Shown here: positions 1 through 8,875 of the stretch, piece after piece
How positions within the stretch are numbered: the stretch's first letter is position 1
Layout of the letters: every line of letters begins with the position of its first letter
Assembly (NCBI RefSeq): GCF_044763875.1
Contig: NZ_JBIWGZ010000001.1
Span: 248,001 to 312,000 of the forward strand
Length of the DNA: 64,000 nt
Source: Rummeliibacillus sp044763875
GTDB taxonomy: Bacteria > Bacillota > Bacilli > Bacillales_A > Planococcaceae
Reading direction: 5' to 3'
Notes under the pieces: generated by a model
The model's database searches: none
What the model was told of the DNA's origin: nothing
Seen by the model: the letters and a program-made list of their open reading frames with translations, nothing else
Position numbers and translations under genes: made by a program

Positions 1-2
1 TA

Positions 3-815
3 CCACATGTATTGGTTCGATTCTTAACAGTTCCAGATGGTAAAACTGCTAGAAAATCAGTTGTATGGTTAATGTGGCTTATGGGCTTATTCCATGTGAT
101 GGTAATATTCTTAGGTCTTGCTGCAACTAAACTTGTTGGTACAGGTAAGATTATCGAAGCAAATCCTGCAGGTAATATGGCAGCACCTCTATTAGCACAA
201 GTGTTAGGTGGAGGATTTATGTTTGCATTTGTTTCAGCAGTATCATTTGCAACTATTTTAGCTGTTGTTGCGGGTATTGTTATTACAGGGGCAACTGCAT
301 TTTCTCATGATTTATATAATGAGATTTTCAAAAATGGGAAAGCAACAGAAAAACAGCAAATGTTTATGGTTCGGATCGCATCAATTGCTATAACCGCGAT
401 TGCTATTGTATTTTCACTATTTTTACAACAATTCAATGTGGCGTTTCTTTCGACGCTTGCAATGACATTAGCTGCAAGTTCCAATTTACCAGTTATATTA
501 ATGACAATCTATTGGCGGAAATTTAATAAAACTGGTGCAATCACGGGGATGCTTGTGGGTTTATTTGGGACAATTTTGCTTGTTGTCATTGGTCCTAACT
601 TTTGGAGTCCAGTCGAGGGTCAAGCACTTTTCGTTGGGAAGCCAATTTTCCCATTAGCATCACCTGGCATTGTTTCTATTCCTCTGGGCTTTTTAGCTTG
701 TTACATTGGAACAATTATTGGTAATAGAAAAGTTGTAAAACAACCTGATAATTATGATGAAATTTTAGTGAAGGCGCAAACAGGTAGTGATGTTGGTGGA
801 GTTGTAAATCATTAA
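3..815 (+). CDS. SSS-family sodium:solute symporter, C-terminal part
   Basis: The reading frame is already open at the window edge (residues PHVLVRFLTVPDGK precede any good start), so only the C-terminal ~270 residues are present. The motif RFLTVPDGKTARKS and at least six hydrophobic segments match ActP/PhaJ-type sodium:solute symporters, which carry acetate or short or aromatic carboxylates across the membrane. Lying just before an aromatic-acid operon, it may import 4-hydroxyphenylacetate or phenylacetate; that is inference, as acetate carriers look the same here. The gene ends at a strong terminator shared with the convergent LysR gene. Confidence 0.85.
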   Translation, partial: PHVLVRFLTVPDGKTARKSVVWLMWLMGLFHVMVIFLGLAATKLVGTGKIIEANPAGNMAAPLLAQVLGGGFMFAFVSAVSFATILAVVAGIVITGATAFSHDLYNEIFKNGKATEKQQMFMVRIASIAITAIAIVFSLFLQQFNVAFLSTLAMTLAASSNLPVILMTIYWRKFNKTGAITGMLVGLFGTILLVVIGPNFWSPVEGQALFVGKPIFPLASPGIVSIPLGFLACYIGTIIGNRKVVKQPDNYDEILVKAQTGSDVGGVVNH

Positions 816-831
816 TACTATTAGTATATTA

Positions 832-863
832 AAAAAGCTGTTTTCTATCGAAAACAGCTTTTT
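832..863. terminator. Bidirectional Rho-independent terminator
   Basis: A perfect 14-bp stem (832-845 with 850-863) with a TATC loop has A-runs on one side and T-runs on the other. It can stop transcription from both the transporter and the convergent LysR gene. Confidence 0.9.
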
Positions 864-866
864 CAT

Positions 867-1745
867 TTATACAAATGAATCGATAAATAATTGTGTGCAT
901 TTTGATAAATGGCGATCTTTTAACCAAATAACGCCTGATTCTGAATGTATATTTGCATCTTCAATTTCAATGATATGAATATTATCATATGATTGATTCT
1001 TTATAGCACCTTTTGGAACGATTGTTGCGCCAATTTCAGAGTTTACTAATAAAAATAAAATACTAACATCTGGACATTCGAGTATGATGTTGGGATTAAG
1101 TTGTTGATCTTTGAATGCGTTAGTAATAATTTCAAATTGACCAGCTCCATGAATACGATGTAAAAGCATTAATGGTAACTGTTTAATTTCTTTGAGTGCA
1201 ATTTTAGTTTTATTTGATACTAGATGCTTCCATGTTTTGGGGATGATTAATATATAAGGTTCACTTTTAAACACTTTCATTTCTATATTTTCTTGTTCGA
1301 TTGGAAATCTGGTAATGGCTACTTCTATACTACGATTTACTAATAAATCAGAAATATAAGCAGTATCACCTTCTATAATATGAAAATGAACTTCAGGATA
1401 TTCAGCACGGAAATATTGAATTCGTTCCGGTAAATAAGAAAAGCACGTTTTACTAACACCAATCGATAGTTTTCCGCGAATTCCCGCATTCATTTCTTTT
1501 ACCTTAGTTTTGATATCTTCAAGATCCGCAAGAATTTTTTGTGCGTTTTCATAAAGAGATTTTCCGGAATCCGTGAGCAATAGCTTACGACCTTGTCTTT
1601 CAAAAAGTACAACATCTAATTCATTTTCTAATTGTTTTAATTGTTGACTAAGAGGAGGTTGTGCCATATGTAGCCTAGCTGCAGCTTTTGTTATTTGTCC
1701 TTCTTCTACAATTGTACAAAAATAATATAGTTGTTTTATATCCAT
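867..1745 (-). CDS. LysR-family transcriptional regulator
   Basis: This 292-residue protein has the full LysR length and layout. Residues 1-60 form the winged helix (MDIKQLYYFCTIVEEGQITK, then AAARLHMAQPPLSQQLKQLE), followed by a periplasmic-binding-type effector domain. An AGGGGGA ribosome site lies 6 bases before the ATG. It is divergent from the aromatic-catabolic operon, the usual place for a LysR activator that senses the pathway substrate; its effector is probably a hydroxyphenylacetate-related acid (inference). A 231-bp repeat element now sits between it and the operon. Confidence 0.9.
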   Translation of the reverse strand: MDIKQLYYFCTIVEEGQITKAAARLHMAQPPLSQQLKQLENELDVVLFERQGRKLLLTDSGKSLYENAQKILADLEDIKTKVKEMNAGIRGKLSIGVSKTCFSYLPERIQYFRAEYPEVHFHIIEGDTAYISDLLVNRSIEVAITRFPIEQENIEMKVFKSEPYILIIPKTWKHLVSNKTKIALKEIKQLPLMLLHRIHGAGQFEIITNAFKDQQLNPNIILECPDVSILFLLVNSEIGATIVPKGAIKNQSYDNIHIIEIEDANIHSESGVIWLKDRHLSKCTQLFIDSFV

Positions 1746-1790
1746 ACAAATCCCCCTTTGTTTGTTAAAAAAATAGACACTAAGAAAAAC

Positions 1791-2021
1791 GAGGGCACTG
1801 AAAAACGATTTAATTTCAAATTTTTACATTACGAATATACAATGCCGAGAAATGGAATCAGCTTCGCTTTTCGCGGTCGAACCGACGAGCCTCCTCGCTG
1901 TGGGGTTTCTCTGGCAAGCTTTCCCGCACGTAAAGATTGCTCTTACGATTACTCGTCACAGATAACTCTTCTAGCTCCTAGAGCAAAAAGAATAATGTAT
2001 TTTGATTTTTTCAGTAGCCTC
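1791..2021. repeat. Type-2 miniature element with inverted ends and GC-rich core
   Basis: The 231-bp element starts GAGGGCACTGAAAAA and ends TTTTTTCAGTAGCCTC, an imperfect terminal inverted repeat. Its centre holds the GC-rich, palindrome-like module (GACGAGCCTCCTCGC) that recurs around 18.7, 21.1 and 44.8 kb. It encodes no convincing protein; the open frame across it is accidental. It fills most of the LysR-operon intergenic region (1746-2146), so it may separate the regulator's binding sites from the operon promoter. Confidence 0.7.
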
Positions 2022-2146
2022 GGAGAAACTGTTATATACTTTTTTTGTATCTTTTAACAATAAAATCTGTATTTTAATTCTAATTTACCACATGTTACGA
2101 TGTTCTTGTAGGTAATATTCAAAAAATTCAAAAAAGGAGAGGTCGC

Positions 2147-3076
2147 ATGACAAACTTTTCAGAAATTAAACAACGTATTCGAGGATCTATTTCACCAGTT
2201 ATTACACCATTTAACGAGGATGGTTCAATTGACTTTGAATCATTTGAAAAACTAGTAAACTGGCATATTGAAAGTGGTAGCCATGGTATTTCTGTTACAG
2301 GAACATCAGGTGAACCGAGCTCTTTAACAATTGAAGAACGTGTGCAAGTCATGGAAAAGGCTATTAAAGTGATTGATGGACGCGTACCATTTGTACCAGG
2401 TACTGGTTCGACTAACCATCAAGAAGCTCTTTATTTAACAAAAAAAGCAGAAGAGCTAGGTGCGGATGCAGTATTAATCATTGTTCCATATTACAACAGA
2501 CCTTCACAACATGCGTTATTTAAGCATTTTAAAGCGATAGCTGATGAAGTGCCAAACTTACCAATTATCCTATACAACATCCCTGGACGTACGGCTGTTA
2601 ATCTTGAAATTGATACGATGGTCAAACTTAAGGACGCTTGTCCAAATATTATCGGAGTTAAAGAATCTAACAAAGATTTTGAACATATCAATCGCGTACT
2701 TTTACGTTGTGGACGTGATTTCAATGTATATTCAGGAATTGAATTATTGTGCTACCCATTGCTAGCGATAGGTGGTGCAGGTCATATTAGTGCAACTGCG
2801 AATATAGTACCTGATAAAGTAGCAGAAGTTTACAGTGCTTGGGTTGAAGGAGATGTTAAACGATCTCAAGATTTACATTATGGTTTGATGGAGTTAAACG
2901 ATGTATTGTTCAAAGATACAAACCCAGCTCCTGTAAAAGCTGCACTTGGAATGATGGGGAAAATTAAACCAGTACTTCGTTTACCAATGGATTTACCATC
3001 ACAACAATTGCAAAATGAAATTCGTAATGTTCTATCCCAACATGTTGAACTTCCAGAAATCGTATCTTCAAAATAA
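2147..3076 (+). CDS. DapA-family class I aldolase, probable HpaI-type 2,4-dihydroxyhept-2-enedioate aldolase
   Basis: This 309-residue TIM-barrel protein belongs to the DHDPS/NAL family. It has the GTSGEPSSLT loop, the YNIPGRT motif (Tyr about 143, Arg about 148) and the Schiff-base lysine in IGVKES (about Lys172). Family members bind pyruvate or a 2-oxo acid through that lysine. Being first in an operon with HpaE, HpaB and HpaD, it most likely performs the last homoprotocatechuate step, releasing pyruvate and succinic semialdehyde, in place of a class II HpaI. A lysine-synthesis role is less likely from context. It starts at an ATG behind AAGGAGAGG. Confidence 0.8.
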   Translation: MTNFSEIKQRIRGSISPVITPFNEDGSIDFESFEKLVNWHIESGSHGISVTGTSGEPSSLTIEERVQVMEKAIKVIDGRVPFVPGTGSTNHQEALYLTKKAEELGADAVLIIVPYYNRPSQHALFKHFKAIADEVPNLPIILYNIPGRTAVNLEIDTMVKLKDACPNIIGVKESNKDFEHINRVLLRCGRDFNVYSGIELLCYPLLAIGGAGHISATANIVPDKVAEVYSAWVEGDVKRSQDLHYGLMELNDVLFKDTNPAPVKAALGMMGKIKPVLRLPMDLPSQQLQNEIRNVLSQHVELPEIVSSK

Positions 3077-3191
3077 TAAAATTTATTAGTAGCAAAGTAT
3101 CTTTATAGGGTATAAATACAGAATATTCATTATATTAACACTGTTAATGTTCTATGAAGATACTTTGATACATATAGAAGGGATGAGTAAA

Positions 3192-4706
3192 ATGACAAAT
3201 TCAATTACTGAACACTCAATTAGAGAAGTAATTGTAAAGGACATTTCATTATACATTAATGGTCAATTTGTACCGGCTAAAACTGGTGAGACTTTTACAA
3301 ATGTAAACCCATTCTCAAATGAGCACATCAATAATATTGCAGCAGGCGATATTGAAGATATCAATGAGGCAGTAACTTCTGCTAAAAAAGCATTTGACAA
3401 TGAATGGAAAAATCTAGAAATTTCAGAACGCATGAAATATATCAATAAAATTGCGGATCTCATTGAAGAAGAAGCAGAAGAAATTGCTTATTTGGAAGCG
3501 CTTGATACTGGATTACCTATAAGTCAAACGCGTAGTCAAGCTGCACGCGCAGCAACAAACTTCCGCTTTTACGCGAAAATGGTAGAGACACATTTGCACG
3601 GGCAAGCATTTCCTGTAGAAAAAGAGTTTATTAACTACACATTACATCGTCCATTAGGTGTGGTTGGTCTTATAACACCTTGGAATGCACCATTTATGTT
3701 AGAAACGTGGAAGGTTGCACCAGCATTAGCAACAGGTAATACAGTAATTTTAAAACCTGCAGAATTATCACCATTAACAGCAAATAAATTAGCTGAAATT
3801 ATTGATAAAGCAGGATTGCCAAAGGGTGTCTTCAATATCGTGCATGGTTTTGGTGATACAGCAGGAGATGCACTTGTAAAACACCCGGATGTAAAAGCAA
3901 TTTCATTTACAGGTGAAACGGTTACAGGTTCTATCATCATAAAAAATGCAGCTGATTCATTGAAAAAGACTTCTATGGAGCTTGGTGGAAAGTCACCATT
4001 AATTATCTTTGACGATGCAGATTTAGATCGTGCTTTGGATGCAACAATTTGGGGCATTTTCTCATTCAATGGTGAGCGTTGTACATCTAATTCACGCGTA
4101 TTCGTTCATAAAAAAATTAAAGATGAATTTATAGAGAAATTAAAAGAACGAGTTGCAAATATTCGTATTGGTGATCCGCTAGATGCTTCTACAGAACTTG
4201 GCCCACTGATTGAAACACAGCATTTCAACAAAGTTAAGGGCTATATCGAGTTAGCGAAAGAAGAAGGCTGTGAAGTATTCCAAGGTACTGTACCAGAGCA
4301 ATTTAAAGCAGGTAATTATGTACCGCCAACATTATTGCTAAATGCAACAAATGATATGCGTGTTTGCCAAGAAGAAATTTTCGGTCCAGTTATGGCAGTT
4401 ATTGAATTTGAGCAAGAAGAGGAAGTTATTGCAGTAGCAAATGATGTGAAATATGGTCTTGCTGGTTTTGTATGGACACAAGATTTAACTCGCGGTCATC
4501 GTGTTGCTCAAGCAATTGAAGCCGGCATGATTTGGATTAATTCTCATAACACACGTGATTTACGTATTCCATTTGGAGGTACAAAAGCAAGTGGTATAGG
4601 GCGTGAGGGTGGTCATTACGCTATTTTCGAATTCTATACCGAACCTACTGTTATTCATGTTGCAATTGGTGACCATCATATCCCGCAATTTGGGAAAAAA
4701 TCATAA
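3192..4706 (+). CDS. hpaE: 5-carboxymethyl-2-hydroxymuconate semialdehyde dehydrogenase (HpaE-like)
   Basis: This 504-residue NAD-dependent aldehyde dehydrogenase shows the TPWNAPFMLETWKVAPALA segment, LGGKSP and the catalytic cysteine in FNGERCTSNSR (about Cys297). The ATG at 3192 is preferred over upstream in-frame ATGs because AGAAGGG lies 9 bases before it. In the homoprotocatechuate meta pathway, HpaE oxidises the ring-cleavage semialdehyde made by HpaD. Its place between the aldolase and hpaB supports this call over a generic ALDH. Confidence 0.82.
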   Translation: MTNSITEHSIREVIVKDISLYINGQFVPAKTGETFTNVNPFSNEHINNIAAGDIEDINEAVTSAKKAFDNEWKNLEISERMKYINKIADLIEEEAEEIAYLEALDTGLPISQTRSQAARAATNFRFYAKMVETHLHGQAFPVEKEFINYTLHRPLGVVGLITPWNAPFMLETWKVAPALATGNTVILKPAELSPLTANKLAEIIDKAGLPKGVFNIVHGFGDTAGDALVKHPDVKAISFTGETVTGSIIIKNAADSLKKTSMELGGKSPLIIFDDADLDRALDATIWGIFSFNGERCTSNSRVFVHKKIKDEFIEKLKERVANIRIGDPLDASTELGPLIETQHFNKVKGYIELAKEEGCEVFQGTVPEQFKAGNYVPPTLLLNATNDMRVCQEEIFGPVMAVIEFEQEEEVIAVANDVKYGLAGFVWTQDLTRGHRVAQAIEAGMIWINSHNTRDLRIPFGGTKASGIGREGGHYAIFEFYTEPTVIHVAIGDHHIPQFGKKS

Positions 4707-4730
4707 AAATTAAAAGAGAGGGTGACTTCA

Positions 4731-6212
4731 ATGGGGGCTAAAACAGGAGCACAATATATTGAACGACTAAAAAAAGCAGGCAACAATATTTATTTACACG
4801 GTGAACGGGTTGAGGACGTTACAACACATCCCGGCTTACAAGGTGTTATAAAATCTATGGCTAATTTATATGATTTACAATTCCAAAAGCCAGAAAAAAT
4901 GTTATATAAATCTCCAACAACGGGTGAACAAGTTGGGACAACATTTTTACAACCAAAATCAATCGAAGATATTATCGCTCGAAGACAAGCAATTCAAGAA
5001 TGGGCACTAACTTCAGGTGGGATGATGGGACGTTCACCAGACTACTTGAATGCCGAAGTAATGGCAATGGGTGTGTCAAATGGATTATTCGCTGAAGCAG
5101 ATCCAATGTTTGCTGAAAACGCTCGTAAATATTATGAATTTGCACGCGAAAATGATATTAGTTTAACTCATACACTCATCCATCCACAAGTAAATCGTGC
5201 TAAAGCACAACACGAACAAAAGGATGCAAATGTAGCACTTCATCTCGTTGAAAAAAATAAGGAAGGTATAATCGTTGATGGCATTCGATTATTAGCTACT
5301 CAAGGCGGAATTACAGATGAAATTCTCGTATTCCCTTCAACAGTGAAAAAAGCAGGTGAACTTGACGATCCTTATTCACTAGCATTTGCTATTCCAAACA
5401 ATACACCAGGTTTAAAATTCATTAGCCGTGAATCATTTGATTACAACAAAAATGACTATGATCATCCACTAGGTTCTCGTTTTGAAGAAGGAGATGCAAT
5501 TGTTTCTTTTGAAAACGTTTTCGTACCATGGGAACGTGTCTTTGTTTGTGGGAACTCCTCTATTTGTAATAGAACTTTCCGAGAAACAAATGCAGTTGTC
5601 CATATGTCTCATCAAGTTGTGTCAAAAAATATCATCAAAACAGAATTTGTACTTGGTGTTGCCTTATCCATGATGGATGCTATTGGAATTGATGGTTTCC
5701 AACATGTTAAAGATAAAGGAACAGAAATTATGTTGACCCTCGAAGGCCTAAAATCACACTTATATCGTGCAGAACATAATGCAAAATTAGATAAATGGGG
5801 TACGATGACACCAGATTTTGAGGCATTAGATGCAGCACGTACATGGTTCCCACGTATTTATCCGAAATTGACTGAAATTGTTCGAGTTCTGGGTGCTTCG
5901 GGCTTGATGGGTATACCAACACAAGCTGATTTTGAAAATCCTGAAATTGGTCAATTAATTCATAGAGGATTGCAAGGTAAAAACCTCGAAGGATATGAAC
6001 GTGTACAATTATTCCGCTTAGCTTGGGATATGACAATGAGTGCATTTGGTAGCCGCCAATCGCATTATGAATACTATTTCTTCGGTGATCCAATTCGTAT
6101 GGGTATGTCTTATTTCGATAACTATGAAGCAAAAGATTTACTGAAAGAACGTGTAACGGATTTCTTAGGGAAATCTGCAAGTTCAGCTACAAATAATTTT
6201 ATCAAAATATAA
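4731..6212 (+). CDS. hpaB: 4-hydroxyphenylacetate 3-monooxygenase, oxygenase component
   Basis: This 493-residue protein matches the HpaB family in length and in segments such as RSPDYLNAEVMAMG, SLTHTLIHPQVNRAK and the C-terminal FGSRQSHYEYYFFGDPIRM. HpaB uses FADH2, supplied by a separate reductase, to hydroxylate 4-hydroxyphenylacetate to homoprotocatechuate in the cytoplasm. The ATG at 4731 lies 8 bases after AGAGAGGG; the GTG at 4722 overlaps that site and is rejected. The matching reductase (HpaC) is encoded 1.3 kb downstream. Confidence 0.92.
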   Translation: MGAKTGAQYIERLKKAGNNIYLHGERVEDVTTHPGLQGVIKSMANLYDLQFQKPEKMLYKSPTTGEQVGTTFLQPKSIEDIIARRQAIQEWALTSGGMMGRSPDYLNAEVMAMGVSNGLFAEADPMFAENARKYYEFARENDISLTHTLIHPQVNRAKAQHEQKDANVALHLVEKNKEGIIVDGIRLLATQGGITDEILVFPSTVKKAGELDDPYSLAFAIPNNTPGLKFISRESFDYNKNDYDHPLGSRFEEGDAIVSFENVFVPWERVFVCGNSSICNRTFRETNAVVHMSHQVVSKNIIKTEFVLGVALSMMDAIGIDGFQHVKDKGTEIMLTLEGLKSHLYRAEHNAKLDKWGTMTPDFEALDAARTWFPRIYPKLTEIVRVLGASGLMGIPTQADFENPEIGQLIHRGLQGKNLEGYERVQLFRLAWDMTMSAFGSRQSHYEYYFFGDPIRMGMSYFDNYEAKDLLKERVTDFLGKSASSATNNFIKI

Positions 6213-6226
6213 AATCTTTCGGCAGA

Positions 6227-6254
6227 AGTCTACCACCAATATCGGTGGTAGACT
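6227..6254. other. Perfect 11-bp stem-loop between hpaB and hpaD
   Basis: AGTCTACCACC (6227-6237) pairs perfectly with 6244-6254 around a 6-base loop. No T-run follows, so it is not a typical terminator. It could be an mRNA-stabilising or processing hairpin in the operon transcript, or a protein-binding palindrome. Confidence 0.6.
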
Positions 6255-6357
6255 AAATTCAAATTTATGTCTACTTTCAGTCGGTGCCCATACATTCGCT
6301 GAAAGAAGTTAAAGCTTCCGGATTATATAGTGTAAAAATAGATAGGGGGATATGAAT

Positions 6358-7347
6358 ATGACTACAAACTTTGATATTATTCGCACAGCGCGTGCTATTT
6401 TACATGTTACTGATTTAGATAAATCAGAAGCATTTTATACAAAAGGTTTAGGATTGATTGTTACAGAAAGAACGGAAGATGCAATTTATCTAAGAGGTTT
6501 AGAGGAACATATTCACCATAGTTTAGTATTGAAAAAAGCAGAAACACCTGTAGTGGAAGCAATTAGTTATAAAGTACGCTCTGAAGATGATTTAGAGAAA
6601 ATTGCAACTGTCTTTGCAAAACATAATTTAAAAGTGAAATGGTTAGAAGCTGGTACACAACATGCAGTAGGACGTGCATTACGAGTGCAAGATATTTCGG
6701 GATTACCAGTTGAATTTTTTGCGAAAATGGAAGGGGCAGAACGATTATTACAACGTTATGACTTATACCAAGGGGCTAAAGCGCAACGAATTGATCACTT
6801 TAACTGTATGGTTCCAGATGTGGAAAAAGCATATAATTTCTACATTAATGAACTAGATTTCTCATGTTCTGAATTTACAACAGATGATGAAGACCGAATT
6901 TGGGCAGCATGGATTCACCGTAAGCCATCTGTACATGATGTTGCATTTATGAATGGCGAAGGACCACGTGTACACCATGTTGCTTACTGGTTAAGTGATC
7001 CAATGAGCTTAATTCATGGTTGTGACGTATTAGCGTCATTAGGATACGCGGAAAATATAGAACGTGGTCCTGCTCGCCATGGCTTATCAAATGCATTCTT
7101 CTTATATTTACGTGATCCAGATGGTCACCGTATTGAACTTTATAATGGCGATTATTTAACAAGTGATCCAGACTTCAATCCAATTCGTTGGGACTTAAAT
7201 GATAAACGCCGTCAAACATTCTGGGGAGCAGAAGCACCAGATTGTTGGTTCACTGAAGCATCAAAAGTTATCGATATTGAAACAAACGAAACAATCTCAA
7301 CTACACAAGGTAAGTTAAAACAGGCAAAACCTATATTTGCTATTTAG
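6358..7347 (+). CDS. hpaD: 3,4-dihydroxyphenylacetate 2,3-dioxygenase, vicinal-oxygen-chelate type
   Basis: This 329-residue extradiol dioxygenase has two glyoxalase-fold modules. The second holds the metal ligands: His147 in RIDHFNCMV, a His in VHHVAYW (206/207) and Glu260 in HRIELYNGDY, the 2-His-1-carboxylate set of the Brevibacterium/Arthrobacter homoprotocatechuate dioxygenases. It opens the ring of the HpaB product. The second of two close ATGs is chosen because GGGGGA lies 7 bases before it. The first is 1 base from that site. Confidence 0.9.
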   Translation: MTTNFDIIRTARAILHVTDLDKSEAFYTKGLGLIVTERTEDAIYLRGLEEHIHHSLVLKKAETPVVEAISYKVRSEDDLEKIATVFAKHNLKVKWLEAGTQHAVGRALRVQDISGLPVEFFAKMEGAERLLQRYDLYQGAKAQRIDHFNCMVPDVEKAYNFYINELDFSCSEFTTDDEDRIWAAWIHRKPSVHDVAFMNGEGPRVHHVAYWLSDPMSLIHGCDVLASLGYAENIERGPARHGLSNAFFLYLRDPDGHRIELYNGDYLTSDPDFNPIRWDLNDKRRQTFWGAEAPDCWFTEASKVIDIETNETISTTQGKLKQAKPIFAI

Positions 7348-7385
7348 AAAGAAAATGCAATTTTCCTATTTTTAGAGTAGATAAT

Positions 7386-7490
7386 ATGCTATATAGTGGG
7401 ATCAAGGAAAGTGGTGGCGTTGGCAAAGAAGAAATTAAATATGCCATTGAAGAATTGGTTGCGCATAAATTAGTTGTTATGAAATGTTAA
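7386..7490 (+). pseudogene. C-terminal remnant of an aldehyde dehydrogenase
   Basis: Thirty-four codons between hpaD and hpaC read MLYSGIKESGGVGKEEIKYA, then IEELVAHKLVVMKC and a stop. This matches the C-terminal end of NAD(P)-dependent aldehyde dehydrogenases (typically GxKxSGxGREGxKYAIEEM...K.V). No nucleotide-binding or catalytic part is present, and there is no ribosome site. It is the tail of a lost ALDH gene, perhaps one replaced by the intact copies on either side. Confidence 0.7.
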
Positions 7491-7507
7491 TTGAAGGAGG
7501 AAATTCG

Positions 7508-7969
7508 ATGGATGATCGCTTATTTAGAAATACAATGGGGAAATTTGCCACTGGCGTAACTGTGATTACAACAGCAGTTGAAGGTGTGCCTTATGGCATG
7601 ACAGCAAATGCATTTATGTCTGTATCCCTATCGCCAAAATTAGTTGTTGTTTCGATCGGTGAGAACGCACAAATGAACTCTCGAATTTCAAAAGCTGGTG
7701 AGTTTGGTGTAAGTTTCTTAGCAGAAGACCAAAAAGATTTATCTATGATATTTGCAGGACAGGTAAAAGAAAATCAAAAAGTAGATTTTAAGTGGCTAAA
7801 TAATTTACCAGTCATTGAGAATGCAATTGTAAATTTAACTTGTAAAGTATATAACACACATGTTGAAGGTGACCATACTTTATATATTGGTGAAGTAACA
7901 GATTTTGAGGTTGTTGAGGGGAATAATCCACTCGTCTTTTACGAAGGAAAATATCAAGAAATTCATTAA
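7508..7969 (+). CDS. hpaC: Flavin reductase component of the hydroxyphenylacetate monooxygenase
   Basis: This 153-residue protein is of the flavin-reductase (FMN-binding split barrel) family: FRNTMGKFATGVTVITT at the N-terminus, GMTANAFMSVSLSPKLVVVS for the flavin site, and a C-terminal DHTLYIGEV. HpaC-type reductases use NAD(P)H to make FADH2 for HpaB. GGAGG lies 6 bases before the ATG at 7508. The longer frame from 7484 runs through the ribosome site and is rejected. Confidence 0.88.
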   Translation: MDDRLFRNTMGKFATGVTVITTAVEGVPYGMTANAFMSVSLSPKLVVVSIGENAQMNSRISKAGEFGVSFLAEDQKDLSMIFAGQVKENQKVDFKWLNNLPVIENAIVNLTCKVYNTHVEGDHTLYIGEVTDFEVVEGNNPLVFYEGKYQEIH

Positions 7970-7987
7970 AAGAGAGGAGAGGGAGAA

Positions 7988-8875
7988 ATGGAAATTATTG
8001 AGTTTAACGCAGAATTAAATGTGAAAAAATATCGTGCAACAAATCCATGTGTCTTAGCATTAGGATTTTTTGATGGTGTGCATAAAGGTCATCGAAAGTT
8101 ATTGGAAGTCGCTCGATCCATTGCAAAAGAAAAATCTCTTGAACTATCAGTGATGACATTTTTCCCTCATCCTAGTAATGTTCTTCCAAATAAAAAGAAA
8201 ATCAATCAATATTTAACACCTAAAGAAGGAAAAGCTGCAATTTTTGAAGAATTAAATATTGATAAAGTATACATTGTAAATTTTGATTCTCATTTTTCTA
8301 AGTTACCCTATGAACAATTTATTGAAGATTATATCATGGGTCTAAGCTGCAAACATGTTGTTGCAGGATTTGATTTCACTTTTGGGCATATGGGCAAAGG
8401 AAATATGGATATTCTACAAAATGAAAGTCGAAATCACTTTGATGTAAGCGTTATCAGAAAAGTTGAATATAAAAATGAGAAAATTAGTTCGAGTGCAATT
8501 CGTGAACTTTTGAATAAAGGAAATGTTGCTAAAATTCCACATTATTTAGGAAATCCATATTGTGTTAACGGCACTTTAAGAAGACAATCAAATGGATTAT
8601 TTATTGATGTTGATTGGCAATATTTATTGCCAGAACCAGGTTTATATATAGTGGAAATAGAAATGCAACATGTAAGTTATATAGAAAACTGTATTATCTC
8701 AAATAACCATGCCGTTCGAATTTTACAAGACTTCACAACCTTTATGAAGTTTGATCAGCAATTAAAGGTCAAGTTACATATTCTAGAAAAGCAGCCTAAT
8801 ACAGTTTATCAATTACCTATCCAATCTACTGACTTAGGGGGAGAATTAGATGAAAAAATATCAATTGTTTATTGA
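7988..8875 (+). CDS. FMN adenylyltransferase (RibF-like) apparently lacking flavokinase function
   Basis: This 295-residue protein has a clear RibF N-domain: LGFFDGVHKGHRKLL (nucleotidyltransferase GxFDGxHxGH) and ISSSAIRELL. The C-domain keeps only a faint RFK outline (NGTLRR, LPEPGLYIVEIE). The PTAN motif that binds Mg-ATP in flavokinases is absent, where the sequence reads NGLFIDVDW. It should turn FMN into FAD but not phosphorylate riboflavin. Listeria has a comparable monofunctional FAD synthase. Encoded in the hpa operon, it would supply FAD for HpaB/HpaC. It overlaps the next gene by 26 bp. Confidence 0.8.
   Translation: MEIIEFNAELNVKKYRATNPCVLALGFFDGVHKGHRKLLEVARSIAKEKSLELSVMTFFPHPSNVLPNKKKINQYLTPKEGKAAIFEELNIDKVYIVNFDSHFSKLPYEQFIEDYIMGLSCKHVVAGFDFTFGHMGKGNMDILQNESRNHFDVSVIRKVEYKNEKISSSAIRELLNKGNVAKIPHYLGNPYCVNGTLRRQSNGLFIDVDWQYLLPEPGLYIVEIEMQHVSYIENCIISNNHAVRILQDFTTFMKFDQQLKVKLHILEKQPNTVYQLPIQSTDLGGELDEKISIVY

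Noticed and set aside
1731..2057. A 108-codon plus-strand open frame across the LysR-operon intergenic region.
   Set aside because: It overlaps the LysR start, has no ribosome site, and its sequence is the translated GC-rich core of a repeat element.
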